A stretch of DNA of 64,000 nt from contig JAFKEU010000004.1 in assembly GCA_017308475.1 (NCBI GenBank), forward strand, positions 1 through 64,000, given 5' to 3'. The notes beneath the pieces were generated by a model. It saw nothing but the letters and a program-made list of their open reading frames with translations, searched no databases and was not told the origin of the DNA. The translations under genes and the position numbers were made by a program. Shown piece after piece: positions 60,294-64,000 of the stretch. This stretch comes from Alphaproteobacteria bacterium. GTDB taxonomy: Bacteria; Pseudomonadota; Alphaproteobacteria; Micropepsales; Micropepsaceae. Each line of letters opens with the position of its first letter. Positions within the stretch are counted from its first letter, which is position 1.

Positions 60294-62738
60294 ATGACAG
60301 GTTCCTTTGTTCGCTGGTTCCGCGAAATAGGCATCGACGATGTACCGCTCGTTGGCGGAAAGAACGCCTCCCTCGGCGAAATGTATCGGAATCTGACCGC
60401 CGATGGCGTCCTTGTGCCCAATGGTTTCGCCGTTACCGTGGACGCATATCGCTCCGTGCTCGATCACAATGACGCCTGGCGCAATTTGCATGAAGCATTG
60501 GACGGCTTGGTACCAGACGATATCGCCGATCTGCAGGCACGCGGGAAAAAGGCCCGATCCATCGTTTATGCATGCGAACTGCCCGCTGAACTCCAGGGAG
60601 AGATTCTCGCGGGATACGCCGCGCTCAAGCGGGAATATGGTAGTGATGTCTCGCTTGCGGTCCGCTCCTCAGCAACCGCCGAGGATTCGCCAGGAGCGTC
60701 CTTTGCCGGCCAGAACGAGACCTATCTCAATATCACCGGTGATGAGGCGCTGCTCGATTCATATAGACGCTGCCTCGCTTCCAACTTTACCGACCGCTCG
60801 ATCCACTACAAATATGACAACAAGTTCGATCTCTTCAAAGTCCATCTTTCCGTAGTCGTCATGAAGATGGTGCGGAGCGATGTCGGGGCAAGCGGAGTCA
60901 TGTTCTCGATCGACACGGAAACCGGATTCCGCGATGTGGTCTTCGTCAATGCCGCGCTCGGTCTTGGCGAGAATGTCGTCCAGGGCACGATAGATCCAGA
61001 CAGCTTCTATGTGCACAAGCCGACTTTCGCCAAGGGCTTCCGCTCAGTGTTGAAGCGCCGGCTCGGCAGAAAAGACGCCAAAATGGTCTTCTCCGACATG
61101 CTTCGGACCAGCAATATCGCATCCGAATTCACCAGGAATGTTCCGACCAGCGCCGAAGAACAATCGCAGTTCTGCATCTCGGACGCCGATGTCATGGTGC
61201 TGGCGGACTGGGCCATCAAGGTTGAGAACCATTATTCCCGCAAGGCCGGCCAGAACAGACCCATGGACATGGAGTGGGCAAAGGACGGATTGGATGGCCG
61301 GCTCTACATGGTTCAGGCGCGGCCTGAGACCGTCGCTTCACAGAAGAAGGGCTCCATTCTTGAAATCTACCACCTGAAAGGCAATGCGCCCATCCTTGCG
61401 AAGGGCAAGGCGGTCGGCACGCGGATCGGGGCCGGAAAGGTTCGCGTGATCGACGATGCGGGGCAGCTTGCCCAGTTTCGGCCGGGCGAGGTTCTGGTCG
61501 CCGACACTACGACGCCGGATTGGGAGCCGGTTATGAAAGCGGCAGCGGCAATCGTGACAAACAGAGGCGGTCGCACCTGCCACTCTGCCATCGTCGCGCG
61601 CGAGCTCGGCATTCCCGCCATCGTCGGTTCTGTGGGCGTAACCGGCCTGCTCAAGACCGGCCAGGAAATCACGGTATGTTGCGCCGAGGGCGAGGTCGGC
61701 ACCGTTTATGACGGCATTCTCGACTACGAGGTTCAACAGACTGATCTGAGCCGCTTTCCCCGCCCAAGGACCGCGATCATGATGAATCTCGGCAATCCGG
61801 ACCAGGCATTCAGCCTTGCCTCCCTGCCGGTCGATGGGATCGGCCTGGCGCGCATGGAATTCATCATAAGCGAGTACATCAAGGTGCATCCAATGGCGAT
61901 CCGCCACCCCGAAAAACTCGACCAGCCGACGCGGGCGAACATCGCCGCCCTTGCCATCGCTTATGAAGACCCCGCGGATTTCTTCGTAAAGACGCTTTCC
62001 GAAGGGGTCGCCACCATTGCCGCCTCCGTCTATCCAAAGCCCTGCGTGGTGCGCATGAGTGACTTCAAGAGCAATGAATATGCAAAGCTGATCGGCGGCA
62101 CGGTCTTCGAGGTGGCCGAAAGCAATCCCATGCTCGGTTTTCGCGGTGCTTCGCGCTATGCCCATCCTGCCTATGCCGACGGCTTCGCGCTCGAATGCAT
62201 GGCAATGAAAAGGGTCCGCGACGATATGGGCTTCACCAACGTTACGCTGATGATCCCCTTCTGCCGGCGGGTGGAAGAAGCGGAGAAAGTGCTCGCCGTG
62301 ATGGCGCACGAAGGACTCCGGCGGGGCGAGAACAAACTCGAGATCTATGTCATGTGCGAGATCCCCAACAATGTGTTGCTGATTGACGATTTCGCAAAGC
62401 TGTTCGACGGTTTCTCGATCGGTTCCAACGACCTTACACAGCTTGTATTGGGCGTTGACCGAGATTCGGAGATCGTCAGCTTCGATTTCGACGAGCGCGA
62501 TCCCGGTGTGAAGGAGATGATCCGGCTGGCGGTCGAGGGGGCCCGGCGCAATCACCGGCATTCGGGAATTTGCGGCCAGGCGCCGTCCGACTATCCGGAA
62601 ATGGCGGAATATCTGGTCAAAATCGGCATTGATGCGATGAGCCTCAGTCCCGATGCGGTGCTGACGACCATTCCGCGTGTGCTCGCGATTGAGACGGCAA
62701 TGCAGACAAAATGCCGCCTCAGCCAGGCATCAGCATGA
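60294..62738 (+). CDS. ppsA: Phosphoenolpyruvate synthase PpsA
   Basis: 814 residues. Converts pyruvate, ATP and water to PEP, AMP and phosphate for gluconeogenesis. N-terminal ATP-grasp domain (PLVGGKNASLGEMY, about 18-31; SSATAEDSPGASFAGQNETYLN, about 125-146), central swivelling domain with the phosphorylated His430 in NRGGRTCHSAIVAREL, and C-terminal PEP domain ending in GICGQAPSDYPEMAEYLV (about 757-774) with the catalytic Cys. The domain set and length match PpsA rather than PPDK. The FNR-like site suggests induction at low oxygen. It is followed by the BON gene in the same direction. Confidence 0.93.
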   Translation: MTGSFVRWFREIGIDDVPLVGGKNASLGEMYRNLTADGVLVPNGFAVTVDAYRSVLDHNDAWRNLHEALDGLVPDDIADLQARGKKARSIVYACELPAELQGEILAGYAALKREYGSDVSLAVRSSATAEDSPGASFAGQNETYLNITGDEALLDSYRRCLASNFTDRSIHYKYDNKFDLFKVHLSVVVMKMVRSDVGASGVMFSIDTETGFRDVVFVNAALGLGENVVQGTIDPDSFYVHKPTFAKGFRSVLKRRLGRKDAKMVFSDMLRTSNIASEFTRNVPTSAEEQSQFCISDADVMVLADWAIKVENHYSRKAGQNRPMDMEWAKDGLDGRLYMVQARPETVASQKKGSILEIYHLKGNAPILAKGKAVGTRIGAGKVRVIDDAGQLAQFRPGEVLVADTTTPDWEPVMKAAAAIVTNRGGRTCHSAIVARELGIPAIVGSVGVTGLLKTGQEITVCCAEGEVGTVYDGILDYEVQQTDLSRFPRPRTAIMMNLGNPDQAFSLASLPVDGIGLARMEFIISEYIKVHPMAIRHPEKLDQPTRANIAALAIAYEDPADFFVKTLSEGVATIAASVYPKPCVVRMSDFKSNEYAKLIGGTVFEVAESNPMLGFRGASRYAHPAYADGFALECMAMKRVRDDMGFTNVTLMIPFCRRVEEAEKVLAVMAHEGLRRGENKLEIYVMCEIPNNVLLIDDFAKLFDGFSIGSNDLTQLVLGVDRDSEIVSFDFDERDPGVKEMIRLAVEGARRNHRHSGICGQAPSDYPEMAEYLVKIGIDAMSLSPDAVLTTIPRVLAIETAMQTKCRLSQASA

Positions 62739-62780
62739 GGCGGCCGCGAAACCAGTTCTCTTTGCCAAACGGGTGTGACC

Positions 62781-63431
62781 ATGGACGACAAGAGCCTGCA
62801 GCAGAGCATCATTGATGAGTTGGACTTCGATCCCAGTATCAATGCCGCCCATATCGGTGTTGCAGTCGACCGGGGAATCGTGACTCTCAGCGGTCATGTG
62901 CACAGCTACATGGAAAAGCTGTCTGTCGAGGCCGCCGTGCGGCGTGTCAAGGGCGTGCGGGGTATCGCCGCGGATATCAGCGTGCGTCATCCATCCGACA
63001 AGAAAATCGCCGACGATGAAATTGCCAAGCGCGCCGTCGATATCCTGAACTGGAGCATCCATGTGCCGGCCGATTCGATCCAGGTCACTGTCGAAAATGG
63101 CTGGGTGACGCTCGCGGGAGACGTCGATTGGCAGTATCAGAAAATCGGCGCAGCGGACGCCGTTCAGGGATTATCCGGCGTTGCCGGCGTGACCAATAAT
63201 ATCGTTATCCGTCCACGGGTGCCTCCGGGCAGCGCGGAACCCGAAATCATGGAGGCCCTGCGGCGCCAGGCAGCGACGGACCCATGCCAGGTTCGCGTCG
63301 TTCTGCATGACGGTGGTCGGATCTCGCTATACGGGAGCGTGCCTAACTGGCATGAGTGGGATGCTGCGGAGCAGGCAGCCTGGTCGATACCGGGTGTCAC
63401 TTCGGTAGACAATAAACTCACGATTGGGTGA
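62781..63431 (+). CDS. Triple BON-domain protein
   Basis: 216 residues with three BON domains at about 5-72, 75-145 and 150-216, each with the pattern VxVxxGxVTLxGxV (VAVDRGIVTLSGHV, VTVENGWVTLAGDV, VVLHDGGRISLYGSV). No signal peptide, so cytoplasmic, unlike OsmY. BON domains bind phospholipid or act in osmotic and stress responses. ATG 62781 was chosen; the GTG at 62775 would add two residues. It lies 42 bases after ppsA and is probably in its operon. Three-BON proteins of this kind are frequent in micro-oxic or denitrification clusters of alphaproteobacteria. Confidence 0.87.
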   Translation: MDDKSLQQSIIDELDFDPSINAAHIGVAVDRGIVTLSGHVHSYMEKLSVEAAVRRVKGVRGIAADISVRHPSDKKIADDEIAKRAVDILNWSIHVPADSIQVTVENGWVTLAGDVDWQYQKIGAADAVQGLSGVAGVTNNIVIRPRVPPGSAEPEIMEALRRQAATDPCQVRVVLHDGGRISLYGSVPNWHEWDAAEQAAWSIPGVTSVDNKLTIG

Positions 63432-63532
63432 CCTTGCGCTGCTGCGGCAGAAGCCGGGCACAGCTGCAGGGCTGGCCTGGTTCGCCGCCCCTGTCGGCGC
63501 GTGGCGGTGCGGACCCCGCGCAAGCGCCTTTT

Positions 63533-63546
63533 TTGCGCAGGATCAA
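63533..63546. promoter_or_regulatory. FNR/FixK-type site before the phosphoribosyltransferase gene
   Basis: TTGCGCAGGATCAA fits TTG(A/C)-N6-(T/G)CAA. It lies 72 bases before the gene start at 63619. Confidence 0.5.
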
Positions 63547-63618
63547 GGACGGAACGGGCCGGCGACAGCTGAATCAAACGGATGGATTAACCTGACGCCA
63601 TGGGAAGGACGGATGCCC

Positions 63619-64000
63619 ATGTTCCAGAATCGGCAAGATGCGGGCCGTCAATTGGCCGATGCCCTCGTCGCGTTCAAAGGCCAGGATTGCGTGGTGCTGG
63701 CGCTGCCCCATGGCGGGATGCCCGTGGCGGCCGAAGTCGCCGCTGCCCTGGATGTGCCGCTCGACCTCTTGCTGATGGGCAAAATCGCTGCGCCTTGCCA
63801 GCCCGAACTGACCATTGGATCGGTGATGGATGCCAGCCCACCCATCGTCGTGCGTGATGACGAAATGATGTCGGTAACCGGCACCAGGGAACGGCAATTC
63901 AGCGATCTATGCGCCCAAGCCCTGTCGGAGCTGGAGCGCCGCAGGCGCCATTACCTTACAGACCGGCCACCCGAGCATCTGGCGGGAAGAACAGTGATCC
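63619..64000 (+). CDS. COG1926-type phosphoribosyltransferase (partial, runs off the window)
   Basis: The 127 visible codons read MFQNRQDAGRQLADALVAFK, then VVLALPHGGMPVAAEVAAAL and LDLLLMGKIAAPCQPELTIG, the N-terminal pattern of COG1926 phosphoribosyltransferases (FxxRxxAGxxLA, LPRGGxPVAxEVA, KIGxPxxPELAIGA). Here PHGG and MGKI replace the more usual PRGG and VRKI. The PRPP-binding loop should lie beyond position 64000. The start is ATG 63619, with AAGGA nine bases upstream; ATG 63613 is too close to that site. Substrate unknown. With prs and the pncB remnant it points to PRPP-dependent salvage. Confidence 0.8.
   Translation, partial: MFQNRQDAGRQLADALVAFKGQDCVVLALPHGGMPVAAEVAAALDVPLDLLLMGKIAAPCQPELTIGSVMDASPPIVVRDDEMMSVTGTRERQFSDLCAQALSELERRRRHYLTDRPPEHLAGRTVI

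Overview
The window is a GC-rich (about 65% by eye) stretch of bacterial chromosome, almost certainly from an alphaproteobacterium. The evidence is the gene order pmbA, inositol-monophosphatase/CysQ-like, DUF4170, msbA, waaA, lpxK, lpxL; the xseA-DUF2093-M23 block facing purD; a plant-type GshA next to rsmE; and small families largely confined to alphaproteobacteria (DUF2093, DUF4170, UPF0314, NrsF). I cannot name the genus. A facultatively anaerobic or fermentative lineage would fit the phosphoketolase and the FNR/FixK-like sites. I recognised no tRNA, rRNA, CRISPR array, prophage or insertion sequence.

Positions 1-25500 are mostly housekeeping: glutathione synthesis (gshA), rRNA methylation (rsmE), ubiquinone (ubiA, ubiD family), two ArsR regulators with palindromic upstream sites, transporters (LysE, APC, MFS), lipid A/Kdo assembly (msbA-waaA-lpxK-lpxL), peptidoglycan (M23), DNA repair (xseA) and purine synthesis (purD). 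REP-like hairpins lie at 19.4, 23.4, 25.5, 27.7 and 28.4 kb.

Positions 25500-36300 are more accessory: an AraC regulator facing a ferritin-like diiron protein, tadA and an RsuA/RluB pseudouridine synthase, an ECF sigma factor with its NrsF-type anti-sigma, a 57-residue membrane microprotein, and a TetR-HlyD-ABC efflux operon. The ATPase of that operon carries a small deletion that removes the H-loop and shifts the frame.

Positions 36300-51800 hold phosphoketolase and acetate kinase as a divergent pair, a predicted secreted c-type-haem DUF1592 / Tat-exported DUF1552 / ankyrin cluster of unknown function, UPF0314, and a MacB/FtsX-type ABC operon with an adaptor, preceded by a 36-bp palindrome over a likely promoter.

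Positions 51800-64000 look like a micro-oxic or stress-survival island: a hibernation factor fused to a cold-shock domain, an APH-like kinase, a divergent PRPP synthetase, a PolX-PHP repair enzyme, PEBP, CapA and MBL proteins, PEP synthase, a triple-BON protein and a phosphoribosyltransferase. Sites matching TTG(A/C)-N6-(T/G)CAA, the consensus known for FixK/FNR regulators, recur before its transcription units and before xfp. The same island contains gene remnants: a frameshifted, truncated pncB start, and an archease start joined by deletion to the last 39 or so codons of rtcB. My reading is an oxygen-responsive regulon partly eroded by deletions. This is the most interesting feature of the window.
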